In this document: positions 8,345 to 16,482 of the stretch, piece by piece
Layout: the number at the start of each line of letters is the position of its first letter
Position numbering within the stretch: position 1 is the first letter of the stretch
Source: Acetobacter nitrogenifigens DSM 23921 = NBRC 105050
GTDB lineage: Bacteria > Pseudomonadota > Alphaproteobacteria > Acetobacterales > Acetobacteraceae
Direction: 5' to 3'
Assembly: GCF_000429165.1 (NCBI RefSeq)
Contig: NZ_AUBI01000002.1
Span: 310,001 to 374,000 of the forward strand
Length of the DNA stretch: 64,000 nt
Notes under the pieces: generated by a model
The model's input: the letters and a program-made list of their open reading frames with translations, nothing else
Databases searched by the model: none
What the model was told of the DNA's origin: nothing
Translations under genes and position numbers: made by a program

Positions 8345-9232
8345 TTATTTAGCGAAACGGACACCAGCCCTGGCCGCAAGCATCTCTGAGGCCGCGACGT
8401 AGCGCTGTGCATACGCTTCGGTCATACCATTGGACGGAAGAATAGCCTGCGCCTTGCGGTCGAAGAACGCCCCGCTGCGGTGATCAAGATCAGGCGAAAA
8501 TAACAAAGGTAAAATCCGCGCCGCGTAATCGTCGGCGCTTGGGGCCAGCTTGCCGATCAGCCATTCCATGATCCTATGCTTCAGGCTGTCCGCGCCCATT
8601 AGATTACTGCGGATGCTCGATTTAATCAGACCCGGGTTGAGACCGAATACGTCGAGATCAGGATAACGATGAGCGGCGTCAACCACCAACGCCTCGTTGC
8701 CGGCAACGGTATTCATATGCGCGGACATTACCTTGTAGGTCCGCTCAGAATTCAGGTCGTTCAGCGCGCCCAGCTGACCGGTACCCGGATAGCCCATGAT
8801 GAATGCCCGCGCGCGTGACGCATCCTCACCACGCTGCTTACCCAGACGGGGAGCAAGATCGCGCAGCATCACCAGACGATTCAGGTAGCTGACCGCCATG
8901 TCCCTCTCGATACCCTCCGCCGTCATCTGACGCTTCGGCGCTGCAAAAATGCCGGTCGTGAACAACAACAGGTCGCTGCGTTCTGCCGGCAGCTCACGCG
9001 CGACACGCTCCGCCTCCTTCAGCAGGCTGATATCCGCCTGCACGAAGCCGATATTGGCGACATCCTTGTCGCGGAACGTCTGCCCCACCACTGTGACGGC
9101 CACGCCGCGTCCTGCCAGCGCCTGGCTGATAGCACGGCCCAGACCACCCGTCCCACCGATCACGATGGCGTTTCGACCAGTCAGGGAGCCGGGGTCCACT
9201 TTATGCCAGTTCAGGTTAGGATTGCGCTTCAT
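8345..9232 (-). CDS. Short-chain dehydrogenase/reductase-like protein, atypical active site
   Basis: 295 residues. The Rossmann nucleotide-binding motif GGTGGLGRAIS is near residue 27, a DI pair follows in FVQADISLL, and the NNAG-like position reads TTGIFA. In the usual catalytic region the sequence is ERTYKVMSAHMNTVAGNEAL: a tyrosine is present, but the lysine expected four residues later is serine, so the canonical YxxxK is not formed. FGLNPGLIKSSI is the expected post-catalytic loop. It may be a divergent reductase or a non-catalytic sensor. It is divergently transcribed from a TetR gene with a perfect 18-bp palindrome between them, suggesting an inducible pair. Confidence 0.8.
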   Translation of the reverse strand: MKRNPNLNWHKVDPGSLTGRNAIVIGGTGGLGRAISQALAGRGVAVTVVGQTFRDKDVANIGFVQADISLLKEAERVARELPAERSDLLLFTTGIFAAPKRQMTAEGIERDMAVSYLNRLVMLRDLAPRLGKQRGEDASRARAFIMGYPGTGQLGALNDLNSERTYKVMSAHMNTVAGNEALVVDAAHRYPDLDVFGLNPGLIKSSIRSNLMGADSLKHRIMEWLIGKLAPSADDYAARILPLLFSPDLDHRSGAFFDRKAQAILPSNGMTEAYAQRYVAASEMLAARAGVRFAK

Positions 9233-9249
9233 ATTTGGATGCCTCTTTA

Positions 9250-9267
9250 TTTCTTTCTAGAAAGAAA
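9250..9267. promoter_or_regulatory. 18-bp perfect palindrome between SDR and TetR genes (candidate TetR operator)
   Basis: TTTCTTTCTAGAAAGAAA is self-complementary over all 18 bases. It lies in the 74-bp gap between the divergent SDR and TetR start codons, 18 bp from the SDR start and 39 bp from the TetR start. TetR proteins bind such sites as dimers. Inference from position and symmetry only. Confidence 0.6.
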
Positions 9268-9306
9268 GATATTATGCGGAGGTGAATCGTCAAGTCGGAA
9301 TCAGGA

Positions 9307-9915
9307 ATGAAAATCGGACGCCCCAAAGAAGTACCGGACGACCACATCCTCTCCATCGCGCGGCGCTGTTTTTTGGAACGCGGCGGGAGCATCTCGGCGG
9401 CGGACATCGCACGAGAAATCGGCGTCAGTCATACGACCCTCTTCAACCGCTTCGGTTCCAAGCAGGGCCTTATGTTGGCGGCGCTGGAAGCGCCGAAGGA
9501 AATTCAATGGATCGCAACGCTTGAGTCTGGTCCCGACAACCGGCCAATCAGGGAACAGATTATCGAAATCGCCTGCACGATCTCGGCTTTCTTCGAAGAT
9601 CTGCACGCTGGTTTCACGGTCCTTCAGACCAGCGGGATTGCGACGGGCGCCTTGTGTTCGGAGGAAGATCCTGAGGAGTCTGCTCCGGCACGAGCCTTCA
9701 GGGCCCTGACTGAATGGATCGGACGGGCGCAGGATCAGGGAAAACTGGCCCGGAGCGATGCGCAGGTGCTCGCTTCGACCCTGCTTGGCGTACTGCACAA
9801 CCGGGCTTTTTCCAGCCGCATCTGCGGCGATCCAGATTCCGAAAAGACAGCTGACGCAATTTATGTCGCTAATGTGGTCACCTTGCTATGGGAGGGAATC
9901 AAGCCGCCACGATGA
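9307..9915 (+). CDS. TetR-family transcriptional regulator
   Basis: 202 residues. The DNA-binding domain spans about residues 10-56: DDHILSIARRCFLERGG, ISAADIAREIGVSHTTLFNR, FGSKQGLMLAAL. The C-terminal half is helical and divergent, as usual for the ligand domain. It diverges from the SDR gene and shares with it the palindrome at 9250-9267. The likely role is repression of itself and the SDR, relieved by an unknown small molecule. Confidence 0.88.
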   Translation: MKIGRPKEVPDDHILSIARRCFLERGGSISAADIAREIGVSHTTLFNRFGSKQGLMLAALEAPKEIQWIATLESGPDNRPIREQIIEIACTISAFFEDLHAGFTVLQTSGIATGALCSEEDPEESAPARAFRALTEWIGRAQDQGKLARSDAQVLASTLLGVLHNRAFSSRICGDPDSEKTADAIYVANVVTLLWEGIKPPR

Positions 9916-10255
9916 GCGGCCCCCTCCATCGGAAGTTGCGACCGAGCCACGTCAGACGGGCAACAGCTGAACATAGCGGGCATCTGGCGCCCCACCCAGA
10001 TGACCTTCATGAGTTGGGACTTCACGGTGGACGCCGGAGCATCCTCCCCTTGAACAAGATGAACCGGAGCATTTGCATCGGTGGAATTGGAAAAATATCT
10101 GAAAATTTTTCATTTAATTTATTTATTTAAAATAAAAATACTTTACGATAACGGCGACATTTTCACGACCAACACTCCCCCGATGTCCGTTGCTCGCCTC
10201 GAAATATGGTCGTCACCCGCATACCTGATCAAAATTGACCAATTCTGTTAAAATC
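9916..10255. other. Convergent intergenic region, no gene seen
   Basis: 340 bp between the TetR stop and the stop of the next TonB receptor. A strongly AT-rich patch lies at about 10086-10140. Short frames exist in it but have no family resemblance or ribosome sites. No clear intrinsic terminator was found. Confidence 0.5.
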
Positions 10256-12520
10256 TCAAAAATCAAAAACGGCGGAGAAAAACGTCCCGCGCCTCTGTCC
10301 ATACTGGGCCTGATAGACGCCGACCCCGCTTCCATCTCGAAGCTGGTAGCGTTTGTCGAAAAGATTCATCACATCAGCACGAATTCTTACATCTTTCCCC
10401 ACAATGACCTTCGAAAAGGTGTGTTGATAGCCAATATTGAACACTTCATATTGCGGTTCTTTTTTCAGATTGGCGAAACCGCTGCGTAAACCATAGCCAT
10501 AGACAAAGTCGATATACGCCATGTCACGCTTCGCGGTCCATGACAGCCCTGCCGTAGCAGCGTATTCTCCCTGATGATCAAGCTGGATATCATGCGTTCG
10601 GATATAGGCCAGTTCCTCCGGATCGAACTGATACTGCGCCGAGTTGATGTCCCGCGCCGCCGTCTTGACGTATGAGAAATTGCCGAACGCCGACCAGGCC
10701 CCGTGTTTCCATGAACTCCCGAATTCAGCGCCATAAACACGGCCGCGTCGATAACTGAACGGCGCGAGCACGACCGCGCGCCCGAATTGCCCGAGATCTG
10801 TCAGATCATGCGCCCATTTGGCATAGGCGTCGAGCGTCACCTGAATCTCCGGTGTAATGAGCTGCAGAAGACCCGCGTCAACATAATGGGATTTTTCGAC
10901 CTTTGTCGCGTCATCGGTCATGTTGGCGGCGGCATTGGTCGTTCCGGAAAACTTCGCCAATGTCGAAGGGTAGACGTATTGCGGTGAGGGCGGTGCAAAA
11001 TATCGTGAATATCCAAAATGAAACGTTGTGCCGGGAGCCGGTTTCCAAACCAGATTCGCCCGCGGGCTCAATTGCCCTTCAGTGTCGAAAGACGACGCAA
11101 AGCGGTCATAGCGAAGCCCATAATTGAACGTCAGGTTTCGCGTGATCTTGTACTCGTCCTGAATATATGCTCCGGCTTCAACCGACCAGTTTCCGGTGTT
11201 GTCCATCACCCGCACCGGAGTGCTCGAACTTTGCCGCCCTGTCGCATCGACAGGAAACGCCAGCGTGTTGGTGTCCAGTCGTTCAGACGTATATTGTCCC
11301 AGAACGCCTGCCCTTATCGTGTGATTTTTCGTGATATCGCAAGACAAATCCGCCTGCATGCCGCCCGTTGCGAAGTCGTTGACTTCATGTTCCGAGACGC
11401 CTTGGTAGATCAGATCACGATCACGGTCCGGCGTGTAGTCGATCCGTCCGTAGCGAAAATATGGCGATGCCTGAAAATTCAGCCTCTCGGTCGTACGCTG
11501 ATAGGACAAAACGGCGTAGTAATTTTGCTCCGTCTGGCTGTCGTTCAAATTGGCCCAGTTCATGGCAGGATCAAGCGTGTTGACGCCAGTCAGATCATAG
11601 ATGGTCGTATAGCGCGGGCTGGACTGATCGAAGGTTTTGAACGAATTCGGAATCTCGAAGTCCGCATAGGATACGCTGCTCAGAAGGCTCACACGACTGG
11701 CGTCGTCGATCTGATACGAAAGGTAAGAGAAAGCCTTTTCCTGCCGGGTGACGTCATGAACGGCGCGGAAGGCGGGGCTCGGATTTTCGATGCCGATGTT
11801 GTTGCGCGTGAAGGACAGTGTCGTGAAGTAATCCAGCTTTCCGTGCTGGCCGCCCAACTGAACCGAAGGGACAAAAGTGTTGTAACTTCCGCCATACAAC
11901 GACATTTGGTTGTGCTTCAGACTTTCTCCGCTTCTGGCCGTAACGTCCACCACGCCAGCCGTGCGAAATCCGAACTGCGCAGGCAACGCGCCGGTCAGCA
12001 GGTCCACGGACCCGATCATGCGCGTATCCAGTTCCTGCCCGAAGCCATTCAACCCTTCGGGCAAAAGCACGCCGTTGACCCGATAGGTCAGGCCTCCGTG
12101 TTCTCCGCGCACATGCACTTCGCCATAACTGTCGAGAACGACGCCGGGAACGCGCAACAATATCTGGTTGAACGCCGCATTCTGACCGCCCGGGGTGACC
12201 ACGATCTGATGTTGGTCGATATGATAATCCACAGCGCCCAGACCCGGAAAAATACGAGCGCGTTCTCGATTGAGATGACCGACGACGTCAATGTGTTCGG
12301 AGCCGAGTTGTTTCGACGTAGCGGACGCCTGAAGCGACGTAGACGCCCTGGTGTCGCCGTCGTCACTCCGCGGGCGGGTCCGAATTGGCGGCTGGCGGCT
12401 GGCTCCGGTCTCTTGTGGCGAAAAAGAAGAGCCCTCCGCGCCGGGCGCCGCATAGACGTCTCCTGCGGCGGAGAAAGCCAAACTGGCGATCAACCACATT
12501 CCGCCCAACGGTCGACGCAC
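10256..12520 (-). CDS. TonB-dependent outer-membrane receptor next to copper genes
   Basis: About 754 residues from the GTG at 12520, which gives an ideal signal peptide (RR, hydrophobic MWLIASLAFSAAG, cleavage near VYA-AP). The frame stays open to an ATG at 12604, but that longer form runs through a 22-bp palindrome and has no ribosome site. A TonB-box-like HIDVVG is followed by a plug (ILLRVPGVVLDSYGEVHVRG, MIGSVDLLTGALPAQFG) and a beta-barrel ending in phenylalanine (FFSAVFDF). The plug is the GEVHVRG type often seen in carboxypeptidase-regulated-like receptors. It diverges from the copper gene cluster, so a metal-related ligand is possible but unproven. Confidence 0.87.
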   Translation of the reverse strand: MRRPLGGMWLIASLAFSAAGDVYAAPGAEGSSFSPQETGASRQPPIRTRPRSDDGDTRASTSLQASATSKQLGSEHIDVVGHLNRERARIFPGLGAVDYHIDQHQIVVTPGGQNAAFNQILLRVPGVVLDSYGEVHVRGEHGGLTYRVNGVLLPEGLNGFGQELDTRMIGSVDLLTGALPAQFGFRTAGVVDVTARSGESLKHNQMSLYGGSYNTFVPSVQLGGQHGKLDYFTTLSFTRNNIGIENPSPAFRAVHDVTRQEKAFSYLSYQIDDASRVSLLSSVSYADFEIPNSFKTFDQSSPRYTTIYDLTGVNTLDPAMNWANLNDSQTEQNYYAVLSYQRTTERLNFQASPYFRYGRIDYTPDRDRDLIYQGVSEHEVNDFATGGMQADLSCDITKNHTIRAGVLGQYTSERLDTNTLAFPVDATGRQSSSTPVRVMDNTGNWSVEAGAYIQDEYKITRNLTFNYGLRYDRFASSFDTEGQLSPRANLVWKPAPGTTFHFGYSRYFAPPSPQYVYPSTLAKFSGTTNAAANMTDDATKVEKSHYVDAGLLQLITPEIQVTLDAYAKWAHDLTDLGQFGRAVVLAPFSYRRGRVYGAEFGSSWKHGAWSAFGNFSYVKTAARDINSAQYQFDPEELAYIRTHDIQLDHQGEYAATAGLSWTAKRDMAYIDFVYGYGLRSGFANLKKEPQYEVFNIGYQHTFSKVIVGKDVRIRADVMNLFDKRYQLRDGSGVGVYQAQYGQRRGTFFSAVFDF

Positions 12521-12540
12521 GCTGAATAACGATGCACTCA

Positions 12541-12562
12541 AAATATAGCATATGCTATATTT
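12541..12562. promoter_or_regulatory. 22-bp perfect palindrome upstream of TonB receptor
   Basis: All 22 bases are self-complementary; the right half reads ATATGCTATATTT. It ends 21 bp before the chosen receptor start, where an operator or promoter element would sit. The 12-mer ATATGCTATATT recurs at 12689-12700. The binding protein is unknown; AT-rich symmetric sites of this size are bound by ArsR, Fur-like and other dimeric regulators. Confidence 0.5.
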
Positions 12563-13022
12563 CTGTACGTCAGTAGGCAATCTTCTTCGTTTCGAAGGAA
12601 GCATAAGGAATAGCCTGTGAAGAACGTTTTAACCCGACAGGGCGCCGCGAAGAAGGTTTTCTCTAACGCAGTCGCGCCGAAATATGCAATATGCTATATT
12701 CTTGCGCACCGAAAAAGCTCACGAACATTTTCGCAATCACGCTTCAGGAGGCGCGCCGTGAATCCGGTTTGTCCTGACGCCAGACTCCCGAAGCGTTTAC
12801 TCGGCGCTTGCGAAGCGCCTTCCGAAAACCACACAGTCGCCACTTCCAAACCGCCATGCCGGTGAGCCGCATCGTCAGCCTCGGCACGATAAACGGGCGG
12901 CGCCGTCCCATAACCGCGGATGGACGATCATGTCCGACCTTGCCCGCAACCGTCCGACTTCGGTAAAGTCAGAAAGACGTTCCGACGATGAGCGCCGGGG
13001 CTACGTGTGAAAGAGGTTGGGT
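12563..13022. other. Divergent regulatory region between TonB receptor and copper cluster
   Basis: About 460 bp between the receptor palindrome and the first copper-cluster gene. An 82-codon frame at 12617-12865 shows no family resemblance and contains the repeat as coding, so I do not call it. Apart from the repeat at 12681-12700, no recognisable CueR-type box was found. Confidence 0.45.
12681..12700. promoter_or_regulatory. Imperfect second copy of the AT-rich operator-like site
   Basis: AATATGCAATATGCTATATT, 14 of 20 positions symmetric, shares the exact 12-mer ATATGCTATATT with the perfect palindrome 139 bp to the left. Two copies in one divergent region suggest a regulator shared by the receptor and possibly the copper genes. 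Confidence 0.4.
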
Positions 13023-13427
13023 GTGACCAAGCGTCGCCCGGAGCAAGTTGGACGCCTTCTCGCCGCGCTGCTGATCGTAGCGGCGCTGGTGATCGCGCCC
13101 CTGTTCGCAGGCTCCGCATCCGCAACGTCATGCGATGCAATGACCTCGACCGGTCACGGCATGGCGGCCTGCTCGGACGCGCCATGTCACAAAGCGACGA
13201 AGGCCATGCAGATGACCGGGCCGTCGACGCAAATGCCTACGGGAGACCACCCGCACAATCCGGGCGCGTGTTGCACGTCGAGCGTCGCCATTCCTCTCGC
13301 CGCCGCGCCACCGCGTCTGGTCCTGACATTCGCGCAGCATCCCGTCGTGTATACGGCGCATCTCCCCCCCGGCGCGCCCGGCCTGACTGGCGCGCCCGAC
13401 CTGCCTCCGCCCAGAATCCCGGTCTGA
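13023..13427 (+). CDS. Small exported Met/His-rich protein of the copper cluster
   Basis: 134 residues from a GTG with AGAGG 6 bp upstream; a TTG at 13017 is the alternative. It has a signal peptide (hydrophobic LLAALLIVAALVIAPLFAG, cleavage near ASA-TS). The mature part has four cysteines and clusters of Met and His (CDAMTSTGHGMAACSDAPCH, KAMQMTG), and a proline-rich tail. This resembles the small unnamed exported proteins often placed just before copA in proteobacterial copper operons (DUF2946-like), but the assignment is by pattern and context only. A periplasmic copper-binding role is inferred. It starts a plus-strand set with copA (122 bp downstream) and copB. Confidence 0.65.
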   Translation: MTKRRPEQVGRLLAALLIVAALVIAPLFAGSASATSCDAMTSTGHGMAACSDAPCHKATKAMQMTGPSTQMPTGDHPHNPGACCTSSVAIPLAAAPPRLVLTFAQHPVVYTAHLPPGAPGLTGAPDLPPPRIPV

Positions 13428-13549
13428 CGCGGCCTGAGCCGCGTTTCCCTTCGCCAGCGCCGATGAAGCCGCCTGGACTGATAGATCCGGATAGCCGTCC
13501 AACGCCCTGAACGCTGCTGGCGCGACCGAACCTTTCGCGGATTTCCCTC

Positions 13550-15337
13550 ATGCTCCGTACCATATCGCGATCGCCGCGCGCGCTGCCGCGTCGACGTTTC
13601 GTAACCGGCGCCGCCCTCGCCTGCGCCGCGCCGCGCCTCCTTCAGGCGTCGCCAGCCCTCGCCGACGCATGGTCTGCCCGCGACGTTGTCATTCCAAAGA
13701 CGCCGCAGCCCCCGCCTTTGGCCTCGTCGTCGTTCAGCCTGACGGTCGAAACCGTGCCTATGACCGTCCATGGCGCACACCTCGACGCCGCCGGGGTGAA
13801 CGGTCTCGCCCCTGCCCCCGCCATGCGCTGGCGCGAAGGGGACACTGTACGGATCGACGTGACGAACCGTCTGGACGAGGCGACCTCGATCCACTGGCAC
13901 GGATTGCGGCTTCCGGCGGATATGGACGGCGTGCCCGGCCTCAGCTTCGCAGGCATCGCGCCGGGCGAGACGTTCACGTACCGCTTCCCGGTCCGCCAGA
14001 GCGGGACATACTGGTATCACAGCCACTCCGGCGGGCAGGAGCAGGGCGCGCTCTACGGCGCTCTGGTCATCGACCCCGCCGCCGGCCCCGTCCACCAGAC
14101 AGAACGCGATTACGTCATGGTCCTGTCCGACTGGACCGACGTCGCCGCGCGAGACATCGTCTCCAACCTCAAGTTCAACAGCGACTATTACAATTTCCGC
14201 CAGCGCACCGTCGGAACCTTCGCGCGCGACGCCCGACGCGACGGATTGGGAAGGGCGGTGCGTGACCGCCTGCGCTGGGGCGCCATGAACATGGCTCCGA
14301 CCGATATCTCTGACGTCTCCGGCGTGATCTACACTTACCTGCTGAACGGGCAACCGCCGGATATTGGCTGGACCGGGCTGTTTCGCCCCGGAGAGCGCAT
14401 CCGCCTGCGGTTCATCAACGCCGCGTCCATGACACTGTTCGACGTGCGGATTCCGGGTTTGTCGATGACCGTGGTGGCCGCCGACGGCAACGACGTCGAA
14501 CCTGTGCCGGTGGATGAATTCCGCATCGGCCCGGCGGAAACATACGACGTGATCGTGCAGCCGCAGAGCGAAGGGCCTCACACGATCTTCGTGCAGTCAG
14601 AGGATCGCACCGGCTACGCACGCGGCGTGCTCGCGACGCAATTCGGCCTGACAGGCCCCATTCCGCCAATGGACCCCCGCCCCCTGCGCACGATGGCGGA
14701 TATGGGCATGGCCGGAATGAACATGGGCGGCGCGAATGACAAGCATGAGGCCGCGGGGATGAATATGCCGGGCATGGCCATGCCTTCGGCTCATGAAAAA
14801 GGGAACGGCGCGCCAGCAATGACGGCGCCCGCCGACCTCAAAACCGGCGTCGAGGTTCAAAGCGTCGCTGCGGAACCGATGAACCGCCTGGCGGAACCGG
14901 GAGACGGTCTGGAAAATAACGGACGGCGCGTCCTTACCTACACAGACCTCCGCGCGACACGCCCAGGCACGGACCCGCGCCCGCCCTCTCGAGAGATCAC
15001 TCTCCATCTGACGGGCAACATGGAGCGCTTCATCTGGGGCTTCAACGGCAAGAAGTTTTCAGAAGCGGAACCTATACGTCTCGCCCTCGGCGAACGCGTC
15101 CGCTTCATCCTTATCAACGACACGATGATGGAGCATCCAATCCACCTGCATGGGCTATGGAGCGAGTTGGAAAACGGCCACGACGCATTCCGCCCATACA
15201 AGCACACGATCACCGTAAAGCCGGGCGAGCGTCTTAGTTATCTGGTCTCCGCCGATACGCCGGGCCTGTGGGCCTATCACTGCCACCTGTTGTACCATAT
15301 GGACACGGGCATGTTTCGTACGGTGGTTGTGTCGTGA
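13550..15337 (+). CDS. copA: Copper-resistance multicopper oxidase CopA
   Basis: 595 residues. A twin-arginine signal (RRRFVTGAA near residue 14) sends it folded to the periplasm. All four copper motifs are present: HWHGL, WYHSHSGGQEQ, HPIHLHGLW and YHCHLLYHMDTGMF with the type-1 methionine. A Met-rich insert lies at about residues 382-425 (MGMAGMNMGG, GMNMPGMAMPSAHE), typical of CopA/PcoA and thought to bind Cu(I). CopA oxidises Cu(I) to the less toxic Cu(II). It overlaps copB by a GTGA junction. Length is close to the usual 600 residues of CopA/PcoA. Confidence 0.95.
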   Translation: MLRTISRSPRALPRRRFVTGAALACAAPRLLQASPALADAWSARDVVIPKTPQPPPLASSSFSLTVETVPMTVHGAHLDAAGVNGLAPAPAMRWREGDTVRIDVTNRLDEATSIHWHGLRLPADMDGVPGLSFAGIAPGETFTYRFPVRQSGTYWYHSHSGGQEQGALYGALVIDPAAGPVHQTERDYVMVLSDWTDVAARDIVSNLKFNSDYYNFRQRTVGTFARDARRDGLGRAVRDRLRWGAMNMAPTDISDVSGVIYTYLLNGQPPDIGWTGLFRPGERIRLRFINAASMTLFDVRIPGLSMTVVAADGNDVEPVPVDEFRIGPAETYDVIVQPQSEGPHTIFVQSEDRTGYARGVLATQFGLTGPIPPMDPRPLRTMADMGMAGMNMGGANDKHEAAGMNMPGMAMPSAHEKGNGAPAMTAPADLKTGVEVQSVAAEPMNRLAEPGDGLENNGRRVLTYTDLRATRPGTDPRPPSREITLHLTGNMERFIWGFNGKKFSEAEPIRLALGERVRFILINDTMMEHPIHLHGLWSELENGHDAFRPYKHTITVKPGERLSYLVSADTPGLWAYHCHLLYHMDTGMFRTVVVS

Positions 15338-16392
15338 GCCGCCGTCGCACGACGTCGCTCGCCGCCCTCATGACGCTGGCCATAAGCCCCGCGCCCATCG
15401 GCCACGCCACCGAACCAAACGACGCGATGCAAGGGATGGACATGCCGGGCATGACGATGCCCACCCGAAGCATTGTACACGTGCCAAAACCCGGCGCCGA
15501 GAAGCAAACGAAGGCATCTGCGACTGGCAAGAAAACGCAAACACAGTTGATGCGCTCCCCACCGGCTCCGAACACGGCGCAGGACGGCGCGACCCCGCGC
15601 CTTATCGGCATGAGCGGCATGAGCGGCATGAGCGGCATGAGCGGCATGAGCGGCATGAGCGGCATGAGCGGCATGAGCGTGCGATCGCCTGGTCAGGTCG
15701 GCTCTGCAAGGCCTGGCGATGCACCGGTCCATTACATCAACGGCGTCATGCCGGTCATGGATCAGAGCCGATATTTCCATGGCCTGCTTGATGAATTCGA
15801 AGCCCGTTACAGCGGCCGCGGTGGAGAGTTCCGTTATGACGCGCAATCCTGGTACGGCAGCGATTACGATAAGCTCTGGCTAAAATCCGAAGGAACGGTC
15901 GGGACGAGCGGACGCTTCGGCGATGGCGATCATGAGGCGCTCTACAATCATGCGATTTCCCGGTACTTCGACCTGCAGACTGGCGTTCGCGTCGATATCG
16001 ACAGCGGCCCCGCGCGCGCCTGGGGCGCAGTCGGCGTGCAAGGGTTGGCTCTCTATTTCTTCGATCTGGAGGCGACAGCCTATTTCAGTGATCGCGGCGC
16101 AGCCGCCCGGCTTCAGGGGTCCTACGATATCCTGCTGACCAACCGTCTGATCCTGCAACCTCAGGCGGAACTGAATTTCTACAGTGAGTCAGATCGCGCG
16201 CGAGGCGTTGGAACCGGTCTGTCGGACATCGATGCCGGGCTACGCCTGCGCTACGAATGGCGCAGAAAGTTCGCGCCCTATATCGGCATGACCTATTCCG
16301 GTGTTTTTGGACAGGCTGCAGCAATGGCGCGTTCGGGAAACACCACAGTTCACAATATGAACTTCACATTCGGTATCCGCACGTGGTTTTGA
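15334..16392 (+). CDS. copB: Copper-resistance outer-membrane protein CopB
   Basis: 352 residues from a GTG that overlaps the copA stop (GTGA). A signal peptide is followed by a copper-motif-like MQGMDMPGMTMPT. A run of seven perfect MSG units plus a final MS lies at residues 93-115. The CopB/PcoB barrel follows (about 130-352): VMDQSRYFHGLLDEFEARYS, WYGSDYDKLWLKSEG, the GVRVDID strand, ending in a barrel-like FGIRTWF. CopB family proteins act in the outer membrane, sequestering or exporting copper with CopA. The alternative start at 15268 lies inside copA and is unlikely. Confidence 0.93.
   Translation: MSRRRTTSLAALMTLAISPAPIGHATEPNDAMQGMDMPGMTMPTRSIVHVPKPGAEKQTKASATGKKTQTQLMRSPPAPNTAQDGATPRLIGMSGMSGMSGMSGMSGMSGMSGMSVRSPGQVGSARPGDAPVHYINGVMPVMDQSRYFHGLLDEFEARYSGRGGEFRYDAQSWYGSDYDKLWLKSEGTVGTSGRFGDGDHEALYNHAISRYFDLQTGVRVDIDSGPARAWGAVGVQGLALYFFDLEATAYFSDRGAAARLQGSYDILLTNRLILQPQAELNFYSESDRARGVGTGLSDIDAGLRLRYEWRRKFAPYIGMTYSGVFGQAAAMARSGNTTVHNMNFTFGIRTWF
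15610..15678 (+). repeat. 9-bp tandem repeat encoding Met-Ser-Gly in copB
   Basis: ATGAGCGGC occurs seven times without a mismatch, followed by ATGAGC. The unit is a multiple of three, so gain or loss of copies keeps the reading frame and changes only the number of methionines. Confidence 0.95.
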
Positions 16393-16443
16393 CGAGAAAT
16401 AAATACGAGCATTTAAAATTATTATTCGAAATTCTTTAAAATT

Positions 16444-16473
16444 CCCCTGTCCGCAATTAATTGCGGACAGGGG
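16444..16473. terminator. Bidirectional hairpin between copB and the third TonB receptor
   Basis: A 30-base perfect palindrome with arms starting CCCCTGTCCGC and centre AATTAATT lies between two convergent stops (16392 and 16483). On the minus strand it is followed by AATTTTAAAG, a weak T-rich tail, so it best fits termination of the receptor gene and probably of copB too. Confidence 0.75.
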
Positions 16474-16482
16474 CAACTGACC

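Noticed and set aside
12617..12865. 82-aa plus-strand frame before the copper cluster
   Set aside because: No ribosome site; its start region is the operator-like repeat; composition like noncoding DNA.
15610..15678. CRISPR-like short repeats
   Set aside because: Nine-base units with no spacers, in frame within copB: a coding microsatellite.
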